64,000 nt of DNA, taken from the NCBI GenBank assembly GCA_964036665.1, contig OZ038533.1, positions 10,686,413 to 10,750,412 of the forward strand. Reading direction: 5' to 3'. The notes beneath the pieces are model-generated. The model searched no databases, was not told the DNA's origin, and saw only the letters and a list, made by a program, of their open reading frames with translations. The stretch is from Gordius sp. MW1 (lineage: Eukaryota; Nematomorpha; Gordioida; Gordea; Gordiidae). Shown piece by piece: positions 22,969-37,200 of this stretch. The position numbers and the translations under genes were made by a program. Every line of letters begins with the position of its first letter. Position 1 is the stretch's first letter.

Positions 22969-25900
22969 AGTAAGCCAATTTGAGAATCCTATTATCCTCG
23001 ATTGACTTCCGAAAAGAGGTTTTAAGCTGCGAGAACTAACATTTTGACAAAAGACAACGTTTGTTGCGATTAGTTTGTTGTATCAACGTGAGTGCTTAAT
23101 TTTTCAAAAATGCACTATGCGATCATGATTTCAAAGTAATAGTTTTCAGATTCTGATAAATTTTTACTTGGGATCATAGAAACCACGTCTGAAAACGACA
23201 ACTTCCATCGGATGAATACGGTTCAAAGAAAAATATGTGAAAATTTTTGAGGTAAAAATATTTATTTTTTTCGATTCTATGTGAAAGAGCATGAAAAAAT
23301 ATATAAAAGTAAGCTAATTTGAGAATCCTATTATCCTCGATTGACTTCCGAAAAGAGGTTTTAAGCTGCGAGAACTACCATTTTGACAAAAGACAACGTT
23401 TTATTGTTGCGATTAGTTTGTTGTATCGCAACGTGAGTGCTTAATTTTTCAAAAATGCACTATGCGATCATGATTTCAAAGTAATAGTTTTCTGATTCTG
23501 ATAAATTTTTACTTTTTATCATCGAAACCACGTCTGAAAACGAAAACTTTCATCGGATGCATACGGTTGAAAGAAAAATATGTGAAAAATTTTGAGGTAA
23601 AAATATTTATTTTTTTCGATTCTATGTGAAAGAGCGTAAAAAAATATATAAAAGTAAGTCAATTTGAGAATTCTATTATCCTCGATTGACTTCCGAAAAG
23701 AGGTTATAAGCTGCGAGAACTATCATTTTGACAAAAGACAACGTTTGTTGCGATTAGTTTGTTGTATCGCAACGTGAGTGCTTAATTTTTGAAAATGGCT
23801 CTATGCGATCATGATTTCAAAGTAATAGTTTTCAGATTCTGATAAATTTTTACTTGGGATCATAGAAACCACGTCTGAAAACGACAACTTCCATCGGATG
23901 AATACGGTTCAAAGAAAAATATGTGAAAAATTTTGAGGTAAAAATATTTATTTTTTTCGATTCTATGTGAAAGAGCATGAAAAAATATATAAAAGTAAGC
24001 CAATTTGAGAATCCTATTATCCTCGATTGACCTCCGAAAAGAGGTTTTCAGCTGCATCATTTTGACAAAAGACAACGTTTTATTGTTGCGATTAGTTTGT
24101 TGTATCGCAACGTGAGTGCTTAATTTTTCAAAAATGCACTATGCGATCATGATTTCAAAGTAATAGTTTTCTGATTCTGATAAATTTTTACTTTTTATCA
24201 TCGAAACCACGTCTGAAAACGAAAACTTTCATCGGATGCATACGGTTGAAAGAAAAATATTTGAAAAATTTTGAGGTAAAAATATTTATTTTTTTCGATT
24301 CTATGTGAAAGAGCATGAAAAAATATATAAAAGTAAGCCAATTTGAGAATCCTATTATCCTCGATTGACCTCCGAAAAGAGGTTTTCAGCTGCATCATTT
24401 TGACAAAAGACAACGTTTTATTGTTGCGATTAGTTTGTTGTATCGCAACGTGAGTGCTTAATTTTTCAAAAATGCACTATGCGATCATGATTTCAAAGTA
24501 ATAGTTTTCTGATTCTGATAAATTTTTACTTTTTATCATCGAAACCACGTCTGAAAACGACAACTTTCATCGGATGCATACGGTTGAAAGAAAATTATGT
24601 GAAAAATTTTACATTTAAAATATTTATTTTTTTCGATTCTATGTGAAAGAGCATAAAAAATCATATAAAAGTAAGCCAATTTGAGAATCCTATTATCCTC
24701 GATTGACTTCCGAAAAGAGGTTTTAAGCTGCTAGAACTATCATTTTGACAAAAGACAACGTTTGTTGCGATTAATTTGTTGTATCGCAACGTGATTGCTT
24801 AATTTTTCGAAAATGCACTATGCGATCATGATTTCAAAGTAATAGTTTTCAGATTCTGATAAATTTTTACTTGGGATCATAGAAACCACGTCTGAAAACG
24901 ACAACTTCCATCGGATGAATACGGTTCAAAGAAAAATATGTGAAAAATTTTGAGGTAAAAATATTTATTTTTTTTGAATTCTATGTGAAAGAGCATGAAA
25001 AAATATATAAAAGTAAGCCAATTTGAGAATCCTATTATCCTCGATTGACTTCCGAAAAGAGGTTTTAAGCTGCGAGAACTATCATTTTGACAAAAGACAA
25101 CGTTTTATTGTTGCGATTAGTTTGTTGTATCGCAACGTGAGTGCTTAATTTTTCAAAAATGCACTATGCGATCATGATTTCAAAGTAATAGTTTTCTGAT
25201 TCTGATAAATTTTTACTTTTTATCATCGAAACCACGTCTGAAAACGACAACTTTCATCGGATGCATACGGTTGAAAGAAAAATATGTGAAAAATTTTGAA
25301 TTAAAATATTTATTTTTTTCGATTCTATGTGAAAGAGCATTAAAAAATATATAAAAGTAAGCCAATTTGAGAATCCTATTATCCTCGATTGACTTCCGAA
25401 AAGAGGTTTTAAGCTGCGAGAACTATCATTTTGACAAAAGACAACGTTTGTTGCGATTAGTTTGTTGTATCGCAACGTGAGTGCTTAATTTTTCAAAAAT
25501 GCACTATGCGATCATGATTTCAAAGTAATAGTTTTCAGATTCTGATAAATTTTTACTTGGGATCATAGAAACCACGTCTGAAAACGACAACTTCCATCGG
25601 ATGAATACGGTTCAAAGAAAAATATGTGAAAAATTTTGAGGTAAAAATATTTATTTTTTTCGATTCTATGTGAAAGAGCATGAAAAAATATATAAAAGTA
25701 AGCCAATTTGAGAATCCTATTATCCTCGATTGACTTCCGAAAAGAGGTTTTAAGCTGCGAGAACTATCATTTTGACAAAAGACAACGTTTTATTGTTGCG
25801 ATTAGTTTGTTGTATCGCAACGTGAGTGCTTAATTTTTCAAAAATGCACTATGCGATCATGATTTCAATGTAATAGTTTTGTGATTCTGATAAATTTTTA

Positions 25901-28900
25901 CTTTTTATCATCGAAACCACGTCTGAAAACGAAAACTTTCATCGGATGCATACGGTTGAAAGAAAAATATGTGAAAAATTTTGAGGTAAAAATATTTATT
26001 TTTTTCGATTCTATGTGAAAGAGCGTAAAAAAATATATAAAAGTAAGTCAATTTGAGAATTCTATTATCTTCGATTGACTTCCGAAAAGAGGTTTTAAGC
26101 TGCGAGAACTATCATTTTGACAAAAGACTACGTTTTATTGTTGCGATTAGTTTGTTGTATTGTATCGCAACGTGAGTGCTTAATTTTTGAAAATGCACTA
26201 TGCGATCACGATTTCAAAGTAATAGTTTTCTGATTCTGATAAATTTTTACTTTTTATCATCGAAACCACGTCTGAAAACGACAACTTTCATCGGATGCAT
26301 ACGGTTGAAAGAAAAATATGTGAAAAATTTTGAATTAAAAATATTTATTTTTTTCGATTCTATGTGAAAGAGCATGAAAAAATATATAAAAGTAAGCCAA
26401 TTTGAGAATCCTATTATCCTCGATTGACTTCCGAAAAGAGGTTTTAAGCTGCGAGAACTATCATTTTGACAAAAGACAACGTTTGTTGCGATTAGTTTGT
26501 TGTATCGCAACGTGAGTGCTTAATTTTTGAAAATGGCTCTATGCGATCATGATTTCAGGGTAATAGTTTTCTGATTCTGATAAATTTTTACGTGGGATCA
26601 TAGAAACCACGTCTGAAAACGACAACTTTCATCGGATGAATACGGTTCAAAGAAAAATATGTGAAAAATTTTGAGGTAAAAATATTTATTTTTTTCGATT
26701 CTATGTGAAAGAGCATGAAAAAATATATAAAAGTAAGCCAATTTGAGAATTCTATTATCCTCGATTGACTTCCAAAAAGAGGTTTTAAGCTGCGAGAACT
26801 ATCATTTTGACAAAAGACAACGTTTTATTGTTGCGATTAGTTTGTTGTATCGCAACGTGAGTGCTTAATTTTTCAAAAATGCACTATGAGATCATGATTT
26901 CAAAGTAATAGTTTTCTGATTCTGATAAATTTTTACTTGGGATCATAGCACGTCTGAAAACGACACCTTTCATCGGATGAATACGGTTGAAAGAAAAATA
27001 TGTGAAAAATTTTGAGGTAAAAATATTTATTTTTTTCGATTCTATGTGAAAGAGCGTAAAAAAATATATAAAAGTAAGTCAATTTGAGAATTCTATTATC
27101 CTCGATTGACTTCCAAAAAGAGGTTTTAAGCTGCGAGAACTATCATTTTGACAAAAGACAACGTTTTATTGTTGCGATTAGTTTGTTGTATCGCAACGTG
27201 AGTGCTTAATTTTTCAAAAATGCACTATGCGATCATGATTTCAAAGTAATAGTTTTCTGATTCTGACAAATTTTTACTTTTTATCATCGAAACCACGTCT
27301 GAAAACGAAAACTTTCATCGGATGCATACGGTTGAAAGAAAAATATGTGAAAAATTTTGAGGTAAAAATATTTATTTTTTTCGATTCTATGTGAAAGAGC
27401 GTAAAAAAATATATAAAAGTAAGTCAATTTGAGAATTCTATTATCTTCGATTGACTTCCGAAAAGAGGTTTTAAGCTGCGAGAACTATCATTTTGACAAA
27501 AGACTACGTTTTATTGTTGCGATTAGTTTGTTGTATTGTATCGCAACGTGAGTGCTTAATTTTTGAAAATGCACTATGCGATCACGATTTCAAAGTAATA
27601 GTTTTCTGATTCTGATAAATTTTTACTTTTTATCATCGAAACCACGTCTGAAAACGACAACTTTCATCGGATGCATACGGTTGAAAGAAAAATATGTGAA
27701 AAATTTTGAATTAAAAATATTTATTTTTTTCGATTCTATGTGAAAGAGCATGAAAAAATATATAAAAGTAAGCCAATTTGAGAATCCTATTATCCTCGAT
27801 TGACTTCCGAAAAGAGGTTTTAAGCTGCGAGAACTATCATTTTGACAAAAGACAACGTTTGTTGCGATTAGTTTGTTGTATCGCAACGTGAGTGCTTAAT
27901 TTTTGAAAATGGCTCTATGCGATCATGATTTCAGGGTAATAGTTTTCTGATTCTGATAAATTTTTACGTGGGATCATAGAAACCACGTCTGAAAACGACA
28001 ACTTTCATCGGATGAATACGGTTCAAAGAAAAATATGTGAAAAATTTTGAGGTAAAAATATTTATTTTTTTCGATTCTATGTGAAAGAGCATGAAAAAAT
28101 ATATAAAAGTAAGCCAATTTGAGAATTCTATTATCCTCGATTGACTTCCAAAAAGAGGTTTTAAGCTGCGAGAACTATCATTTTGACAAAAGACAACGTT
28201 TTATTGTTGCGATTAGTTTGTTGTATCGCAACGTGAGTGCTTAATTTTTCAAAAATGCACTATGAGATCATGATTTCAAAGTAATAGTTTTCTGATTCTG
28301 ATAAATTTTTACTTGGGATCATAGCACGTCTGAAAACGACACCTTTCATCGGATGAATACGGTTGAAAGAAAAATATGTGAAAAATTTTGAGGTAAAAAT
28401 ATTTATTTTTTTCGATTCTATGTGAAAGAGCGTAAAAAAATATATAAAAGTAAGTCAATTTGAGAATTCTATTATCCTCGATTGACTTCCAAAAAGAGGT
28501 TTTAAGCTGCGAGAACTATCATTTTGACAAAAGACAACGTTTTATTGTTGCGATTAGTTTGTTGTATCGCAACGTGAGTGCTTAATTTTTCAAAAATGCA
28601 CTATGCGATCATGATTTCAAAGTAATAGTTTTCTGATTCTGACAAATTTTTACTTTTTATCATCGAAACCACGTCTGAAAACGAAAACTTTCATCGGATG
28701 CATACGGTTGAAAGAAAAATATGTGAAAAATTTTGAGGTAAAAATATTTATTTTTTTCGATTCTATGTGAAAGAGCATGAAAAAATATATAAGAGTAAGC
28801 CAATTTGAGAATTCTATTATCCTCGATTGACTTCCGAAAAGAGGTTTTAAGCTGCGAGAACTATCATTTTGACAAAAGACAACGTTTGTTGCGATTTGTT

Positions 28901-31194
28901 TGTTGAATCGCAACGTGAGTGCTTAATTTTTCAAAAATGCACTATGCGATCATGATTTCAAAGTAATAGTTTTCAGATTCAGATAAATTTTTACTTGGGA
29001 TCATAGAAACCACGTCTGAAAACGACAACTTCCATCGGATGAATACGGTTCAAAGAAAAATATGTAAAAAATTTTGAGGTAAAAATATTTATTTTTTTCG
29101 ATTCTATGTGAAAGAGCATGAAAAAATATATAAAAGTAAGCCAATTTGAGAATCCTATTATCCTCGATTGACTTCCGAAAAGAGGTTTTAAGCTGCGAGA
29201 ACTATCATTTTGACAAAAGACAACGTTTTATTGTTGCGATTAGTTTGTTGTATCGCAACGTGAGTGCTTAATTTTTCAAAAATGCACTATGCGATCATGA
29301 TTTCAAAGTAATAGTTTTCTGATTCTGACAAATTTTTACTTTTTATCATCGAAACCACGTCTGAAAACGAAAACTTTCATCGGATGCATACCGTTGAAAG
29401 AAAAATATGTGAAAAATTTTGAGGTAAAAATATTTATTTTTTTCGATTCTATGTGAAAGAGCGTAAAAAAATATATAAAAGTAAGTCAATTTGAGAATTC
29501 TATTATCCTCGATTGACTTCCGAAAAGAGGTTTTAAGCTGCGAGAACTATCATTTTGACAAAAGACAACGTTTTATTGTTGCGATTAGTTTGTTGTATCG
29601 CAACGTGAGTGCTTAATTTTTGAAAATGCACTATGCGATCACGATTTCAAAGTAATAGTTTTCTGATTCTGATAAATCTTTACTTTTTATCATCGAAACC
29701 ACGTCTGAAAACGACAACTTTCATCAGATGCACACGGTTGAAAGAAAAATATGTGAAAAATTTTGAGGTAAAAATATTTATTTTTTTCGATTCTATGTGA
29801 AAGAGCATGAAAAAATATATAAAAGTAAGGGAATTTGAGAATCCTATTATCCTCGATTGACTTCCGAAAAGAGGTTTTAAGCTGCGAGAACTATCATTTT
29901 GACAAAAAACAACGTTTTATTGTTGCGATTAGTTTGTTGTATCGCAACGTGAGTGCTTAATTTTTCAAAAATGCACTATGCGATCATGATTTCAAAGTAA
30001 TAGTTTTCTGATTCTGATAAATTTTTACTTTTTATCATCGAAACCACGTCTGAAAACGACAACTTTCATCGGATGCATACGGTTGAAAGAAAAATATGTG
30101 AAAAATTTTGAATTAAAAATATTTATTTTTTTCGATTCTATGTGAAAGAGCATGAAAAAATATATAAAAGTAAGCCAATTTGAGAATCCTATTATCCTCG
30201 ATTGACTTCCGAAAAGAGGTTTTAAGCTGCGAGAACTATCATTTTGACAAAAGACAACGTTTGTTGCGATTAGTTTGTTGTATCGCAACGTGAGTGCTTA
30301 ATTTTTGAAAATGGCTCTATGCGATCATGATTTCAAAGTAATAGTTTTCTGATTCTGATAAATTTTTACGTGGGATCATAGAAACCACGTCTGAAAACGA
30401 CAACTTTCATCGGATGAATACGGTTGAAAGAAAAATATGTGAAAAATTTTGAGGTAAAAATATTTATTTTTTTCGATTCTATGTGAAAGAGAATGAAAAA
30501 ATATATAAAAGTAAGCCAATTTGAGAATCCTATTATCCTCATTCACTTCCGAAAAGAGGTTTTAAGCTGCGAGAACTATCATTTTGACAAAAGACAACGT
30601 TTGTTGCGATTAGTTTGTTGTATCGCAACGTGAGTGCTTAATTTTTCAAAAATGCACTATGCGATCATGATTTCAAAGTAATAGTTTTCAGATTCTGATA
30701 ATTTTTTACTTGGGATCATAGAAACCACGTCTGAAAACGACAACTTCCATCGGATGAATACGGTTCAAAGAAAAATATGTGAAAAATTTTGAGCTAAAAA
30801 TATTTATTTTTTTCGATTCTATGTGAAAGAGCATGAAAAAATATATAAAAGTAAGCCAATTTGAGAATCCTATTATCCTCGATTGACTTCCAAAAAGAGG
30901 TTTTAAGCTGCGAGAACTATCATTTTGACAAAAGACAACGTTTTATTGTTGCGATTAGTTTGTTGTATCGCAACGTGAGTGCTTAATTTTTCAAAAATGC
31001 ACTATGAGATCATGATTTCAAAGTAATAGTTTTCTGATTCTGATAAATTTTTACTTTTTATCATCGAAACCACGTCTGAAAACGACAACTTTCATCGGAT
31101 GCATACGGTTGAAAGAAAAATATGTGAAAAATTTTGAATTAAAAATATTTATTTTTTTCGATTCTATGTGAAAGAGCATGAAAAAATATATAAA
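22969..31194 (+). repeat. 23-monomer higher-order unit, copy 2, with 4-mer insertion
   Basis: Monomer starts: 22969, 23308, 23653, 23994, 24332, 24670, 25012, 25356, 25697, 26042, 26391, 26732, 27073, 27418, 27767, 28108, 28449, 28794, 29135, 29480, 29824, 30169, 30510, 30850. The offset from copy 1 is 7,876-7,884 bp up to about 27.4 kb and 9,252 bp from 27418 on. The difference of 1,376 bp is the internal 4-monomer duplication. Copy 2 stops matching after 30850-31194, where the equivalents of 21943-22968 are missing or replaced. In 27418-31194 against 18166-21942 I noticed about seven base differences in 3.8 kb, so the duplication is recent relative to ordinary monomer divergence. Confidence 0.92.
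26042..28793 (+). repeat. Nested 4-monomer tandem duplication, period 1,376 bp
   Basis: 26042-27417 and 27418-28793 each contain, in order, the TTGTATTGTATCG loop expansion, the ACGTGGGATC copy with TTTCAGGGTAAT, the ATAGCACGTCTG deletion copy and the TTCTGACAAATTT copy. The corresponding single set in the first large unit is 18166-19541, where the second member reads TTTCAAAGTAAT. The shared AA-to-GG change therefore predates this tandem duplication but postdates the split of the large units. Confidence 0.92.
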
Positions 31195-34100
31195 AGTAAG
31201 CCAATTTGAGAATCCTATTATCCTCGATTGACTTCCGAAAAGAGGTTTTAAGCTGCGAGAACTATCATTTTGACAAAAGACAACGTTTGTTGCGATTAGT
31301 TTGTTGTATCGCAACGTGAGTGCTTAATTTTTGAAAATGGCTCTATGCGATCATGATTTCAAAGTAATAGTCTTCTGATTCTGATAAATTTTTACGTGGG
31401 ATCATAGAAACCACGTCTGAAAACGACAACTTTCATCGGATGAATACGGTTGAAAGAAAAATATGTGAAAAATTTTGAGGTAAAAATATTTATTTTTTTC
31501 GATTCTATGTGAAAGAGCGTAAAAAAATATATAAAAGTAAGTCAATTTGAGAATTCTATTATCCTCGATTGACTTCCGAAAAGAGGTTTTAAGCTGCAAG
31601 AACTATCATTTTGACAAAAAACAACGTTTTATTGTTGCGATTAGTTTGTTGTATCGCAACGTGAGTGCTTAATTTTTCAAAAATGCACTATGCGATCATG
31701 ATTTCAAAGTAATAGTTTTCTGATTCTGATAAATTTTTACTTTTTATCATCGAAACCACGTCTGAAAACGAAAACTTTCATCGGATGCATACGGTTGAAT
31801 GAAAAATATGTGAAAAATTTTGAGGTAAAAATATTTATTTTTTTCGATTTTATGTGAAAGAGCGTAAAAAAATATATAAAAGTAAGTCAATTTGAGAATT
31901 CTATTATCCTCGATTGACTTCCGAAAAGAGGTTTTAAGCTGCGAGAACTATCATTTTGACAAAAGACAACGTTTTATTGTTGCGATTAGTTTGTTGTATC
32001 GCAACGTGAGTGCTTAATTTTTGAAAATGCACTATGCGATCACGATTTCAAAGTAATAGTTTTCTGATTCTGATAAATTTTTACTTTTCATCATCGAAAC
32101 CACGTCTGAAAACGACAACTTTCATCGGATGCACACGGTTGAAAGAAAAATATGTGAAAAATTTTGAGGTAAAAATATTTATTTTTTTCGATTCTATGTG
32201 AAAGAGCATGAAAAAATATATAAAATAAGCTAATTTGAGAATCCTATTATCCTCGATTGACTTCCGAAAAGAGGTTTTAAGCTGCGAGAACTATCATTTT
32301 GACAAAGACAACGTTTTATTGTTGCGATTAGTTTGTTGTATCGCAACGTGAGTGCTTAATTTTTCAAAAATGCACTATGCGATCATGATTTCAAAGTAAT
32401 AGTTTTCTGATTCTGATAAATTTTTACTTTTTATCATCGAAACCACGTCTGAAAACGACAACTTTCATCGGATGCATACGGTTGAAAGAAAAATATGTGA
32501 AAAATTTTGAGGTAAAAATATTTATTTTTTTCGATTCTATGTGAAAGAGCATGAAAAAATATATAAAAGTAAGCCAATTTGAGAATCCTATTATCCTCGA
32601 TTGACTTCCGAAAAGAGGTTTTAAGCTGCGAGAACTATCATTTTGACAAAAAACAACGTTTTATTGTTGCGATTAGTTTGTTGTTTCGCAACGTGAGTGC
32701 TTAATTTTTCAAAAATGCACTATGCGATCATGATTTCAAAGTAATAATTTTCTGATTCTGATAAATTTTTACTTTTTATCATCGAAACCACGTCTGAAAA
32801 CGACAACTTTCATCGGATGCATACGGTTGAAAGAAAAATATGTGAAAAATTTTGAGGTAAAAATATTTATTTTTTTCAATTCTATGTGAAAGAGCGTAAA
32901 AAAATATATAAAAGTAAGTCAATTTGAGAATTCTATTATCCTCGATTGACTTCCAAAAAGAGGTTTTAAGCTGCGAGAACTATCATTTTGACAAAAGACA
33001 ACGTTTTATTGTTGCGATTAGTTTGTTGTATCGCAACGTGAGTGCTTAATTTTTCAAAAATGCACTATGCGATCATGATTTCAAAGTAATAGTTTTCTGA
33101 TTCTGATAAATTTTTACTTTTTATCATCGAAACCACGTCTGAAAAAGACAACTTTCATCGGATGCATACGGTTGAAAGAAAAATATGTGAAAAATTTTGA
33201 ATTAAAAATATTTATTTTTTTTGATTATATGTGAAAGAGCATGAAAAAATATATAAAAGTAAGCCAATTTGAGAATCCTATTATCCTCGATTGACTTCCG
33301 AAAAGAGGTTTTAAGCTGCGAGAACTATCATTTTGACAAAAGACAACGTTTTATTGTTGCGATTAGTTTGTTGTATCGCAACGTGAGTGCTTAATTTTTC
33401 AAAAATGCACTATGCGATCATGATTTCAAAGTAATAGTTTTCTGATTCTGATAAATTTTTACTTTTTATCATCGAAACCACTACTGAAAACGACAACTTT
33501 CATCGGATGCATACGGTTGAAAGAAAAATATGTGAAAAATTTTGAGGTAAAAATATTTATTTTTTTCGATTCTATGTGAAAGAGCGTAAAAAAATATATA
33601 AAAGTAAGTCAATTTGAGAATTCTATTATCCTCAAATGACTTCCGAAAAGAGGTTTTAAGCTGCGAGAACTATCATTTTGACAAAAGACAACGTTTTATT
33701 GTTGCGATTAGTTTGTTGTATCGCAACGTGAGTGCTTAATTTTTGAAAATGCACTCTGCGATCACGATTTCAAAGTAATAGTTTTCTGATTCTGATAAAT
33801 TTTTACTTTTTATCGAAACCACGTCTGAAAACGACAACTTTCATCAGATGCACACGGTTGAAAGAAAAATATGTGAAAAATTTTGAGGTAAAAATATTTA
33901 TTTTTTTCGATTCTATGTGAAAGAGCGTAAAAAAATATATAAAAGTAAGTCAATTTGAGAATTCTATTATCCTCGATTGACTTCCAAAAAGAGGTTTTAA
34001 GCTGCGAGAACTATCATTTTGACAAAAGACAACGTTTTATTGTTGCGATTAGTTTGTTGTATCGCAACGTGAGTGCTTAATTTTTCAAAAATGCACAATG

Positions 34101-34288
34101 CGATCATGATTTCAAAGTAATAGTTTTCTGATTCTGATAAATTTTTACTTTTTATCATCGAAACCACGTCTGAAAACGACAACTTTCATCGGATGCATAC
34201 GGTTGAAAGAAAAATATGTGAAAAATTTTGAATTAAAAATATTTATTTTTTTTGATTCCATGTGAAAGAGCATGAAAAAATATATAAA

Positions 34289-37200
34289 AGTAAGCCAATT
34301 TGAGAATCCTATTATCCTCGATTGACTTCCGAAAAGAGGTTTTAAGCTGCGAGAACTATCATTTTGACAAAAGACAACGTTTTATTTTTGCGATTAGTTT
34401 GTTGTATCGCAACGTGAGTGCTTAATTTTTCAAAAATGCACTATGCGATCATGATTTCAAAGTAATAGTTTTCTGATTCTGATAAATTTTTACTTTTTAT
34501 CATCGAAACCACGTCTGAAAACGACAACTTTCATCGGATGCATACGGTTGAAAAAAAAATATGTGAAAAATTTTGAGGTAAAATATTTATTTTTTTCGAT
34601 TCTATGTGAAAGAGCATGAAAAAATATATAAAAGGAAGCCAATTTGAGAATCCTATTATCCTCGATTGACTTCCGAAAAGATGTTTTAAGCTGCGAGAAC
34701 TATCATTTTGACAAAAGACAACGTTTGTTGCGATTAGTTTGTTGTTTCGCAACGTGAGTGCTTAATTTTTGAAAATGGCTCTATGCGATCATGATTTCAA
34801 AGTAATAGTTTTCAGATTCTAATAAATTTTTACTTGAGATCATAGAAACCACGTCTGAAAACGACAACTTTCATCGGATGAATACGGTTCAAAGAAAAAT
34901 ATGTGAAAAATTTTGAGGTAAAAATATTTTTTTTTTTTTCATTTCTATGTGAAAGAGCATGAAAAAATATATAAAAGTAAGCCAATTTGAGAATCCTATT
35001 ATCCTCGATTGACTTCCGAAAAGAGGTTTTAAGCTGCGAGAACTATCATTTTGACAAAAGACAACGTTTTATTGTTGCGATTAGTTTGTTGTATCGCAAC
35101 GTGAGTGCTTAATTTTTCAAAAATGCACTATGCGATCATGATTTCAAAGTAATAGTTTTCTGATTCTGATAAATTTTTACTTTTTATCATCGAAACCACG
35201 TCTGAAAACGACAACTTTCATCGGATGCATACGGTTGAAAGAAAAATATGTGAAAAATTTTGAGGTAAAAATATTTATTTTTTTCGATTCTATGTGAAAG
35301 AGCATGAAAAAATATATAAAAGTAAGTCAATTTGAGAATTCTATTATCCTCGATTGACTTCCGAAAAGAGGTTTTAAGCTGCGAGAACTATCATTTTGAC
35401 AAAAGACGACGTTTTATTGTTGCGATTAGTTTGTTGTATCGCAACGTGAGTGCTTAATTTTTGAAAATGCACTCTGCGATCACGATTTTAAAGTAATAGT
35501 TTTCTGATTCTGATAAATTTTTACTTTTTATCGAAACCACGTCTGAAAACGACAACTTTCATCAGATGCACACGGTTGAAAGAAAAATATGTGAAAAATT
35601 TTGAGGTAAAAATATTTATTTTTTTTGATTCTATGTGAAAGAGCATGAAAAAATATATAAAATAAGCTAATTTGAGAATCCTATTATCCTCGATTGACTT
35701 CCGAAAAGAGGTTTTAAGCTGCGAGAACTATTATTTTGACAAAAGACAACGTTTTATTGTTGCGATTAGTTTGTTGTATCGCAACGTGAGTGCTTAATTT
35801 TTCAAAAATGCACTATGCGATCATGATTTCAAAGTAATAGTTTTCTGATTCTGATAAATTTTTACTTTTTATCATCGAAACCACGTCTGAAAACGACAAC
35901 TTTCATCGGATGCATACGGTTGAAAGAAAAATATGTGAAAAATTTTGAGGTAAAAATATTTATTTTTTTCGATTCTATGTGAAAGAGCCAGAAAAAATAT
36001 ATAAAAGTAAGTCAATTTGAGAATTCTATTATCCTCGATTGACTTCCGAAAAGAGGTTTTAAGCTGCGAGAACTATCATTTTGACAAAAGACAACGTTTT
36101 ATTGTTGCGATTAGTTTGTTGTATCGCAACGTGAGTGCTTAATTTTTCAAAAATGCACTATGCGATCATGATTTCAAAGTAATAGTTTTCTGATTCTGAT
36201 AAATTTTTACTTTTTATCATCGAAACCACGTCTGAAAACGACAACTTTCATCGGATGCATACGGTTGAAAGAAAAATATGTGAAAAATTTTGGATTAAAA
36301 ATATTTATTTTTTTTGATTCCATGTGAAAGAGCATGAAAAAATATATAAAAGTAAGCCAATTTGAGAATCCTATTATCCTCGATTGACTTCCGAAAAGAG
36401 GTTTTAAGCTGCGAGAACTATCATTTTGACAAAAGACAACGTTTTATTGTTGCGATTAGTTTGTTGTATCGCAACGTGAGTGCTTAATTTTTCAAAAATG
36501 CACTATGCGATCATGATTTCAAAGTAATAGTTTTCTGATGATAAATTTTTACTTTTTATCATCGAAACCACGTCTGAAAACGACAACTTTCATCGGATGC
36601 ATACGGTTGAAAGAAAAATATGTGAAAAATTTTGAGGCAAAAATATTTATTTTTTTCGATTCTATGTGAAAGAGCGTAAAAAAATATATAAAAGTAAGTC
36701 AATTTGAGAATTCTATTATCCTCGATTGACTTCCGAAAAGAGGTTTTAAGCTGCGAGAACTATCATTTTGACAAAAGACAACGTTTTATTGTTGCGATTA
36801 GTTTGTTGTATCGCAACGTGAGTGCTTAATTTTTGAAAATGCACTATGCGATCACGATTTCAAAGTAATAGTTTTCTGATTCTGATAAATTTTTACTTTT
36901 TATCGAAACCACGTCTGAAAACGACAACTTTCATCAGATGCACACGGTTGAAAGAAAAATATGTGAAAAATTTTGAGGTAAAAATATTTATTTTTTTCGA
37001 TTCTATGTAAAAGAGCATGAAAAAATATATAAAAGTAAGCCAATTTGAGAATCCTATTATCCTCGATTGACTTCCGAAAAGAGGTTTTAAGCTGCGAGAA
37101 CTATCATTTTGACAAAAGACAACGTTTGCGATTAGTTTGTTGTATCGCAACGTGAGTGCTTAATTTTTCAAAAATGCACTATGCGATCATGATTTCAAAG

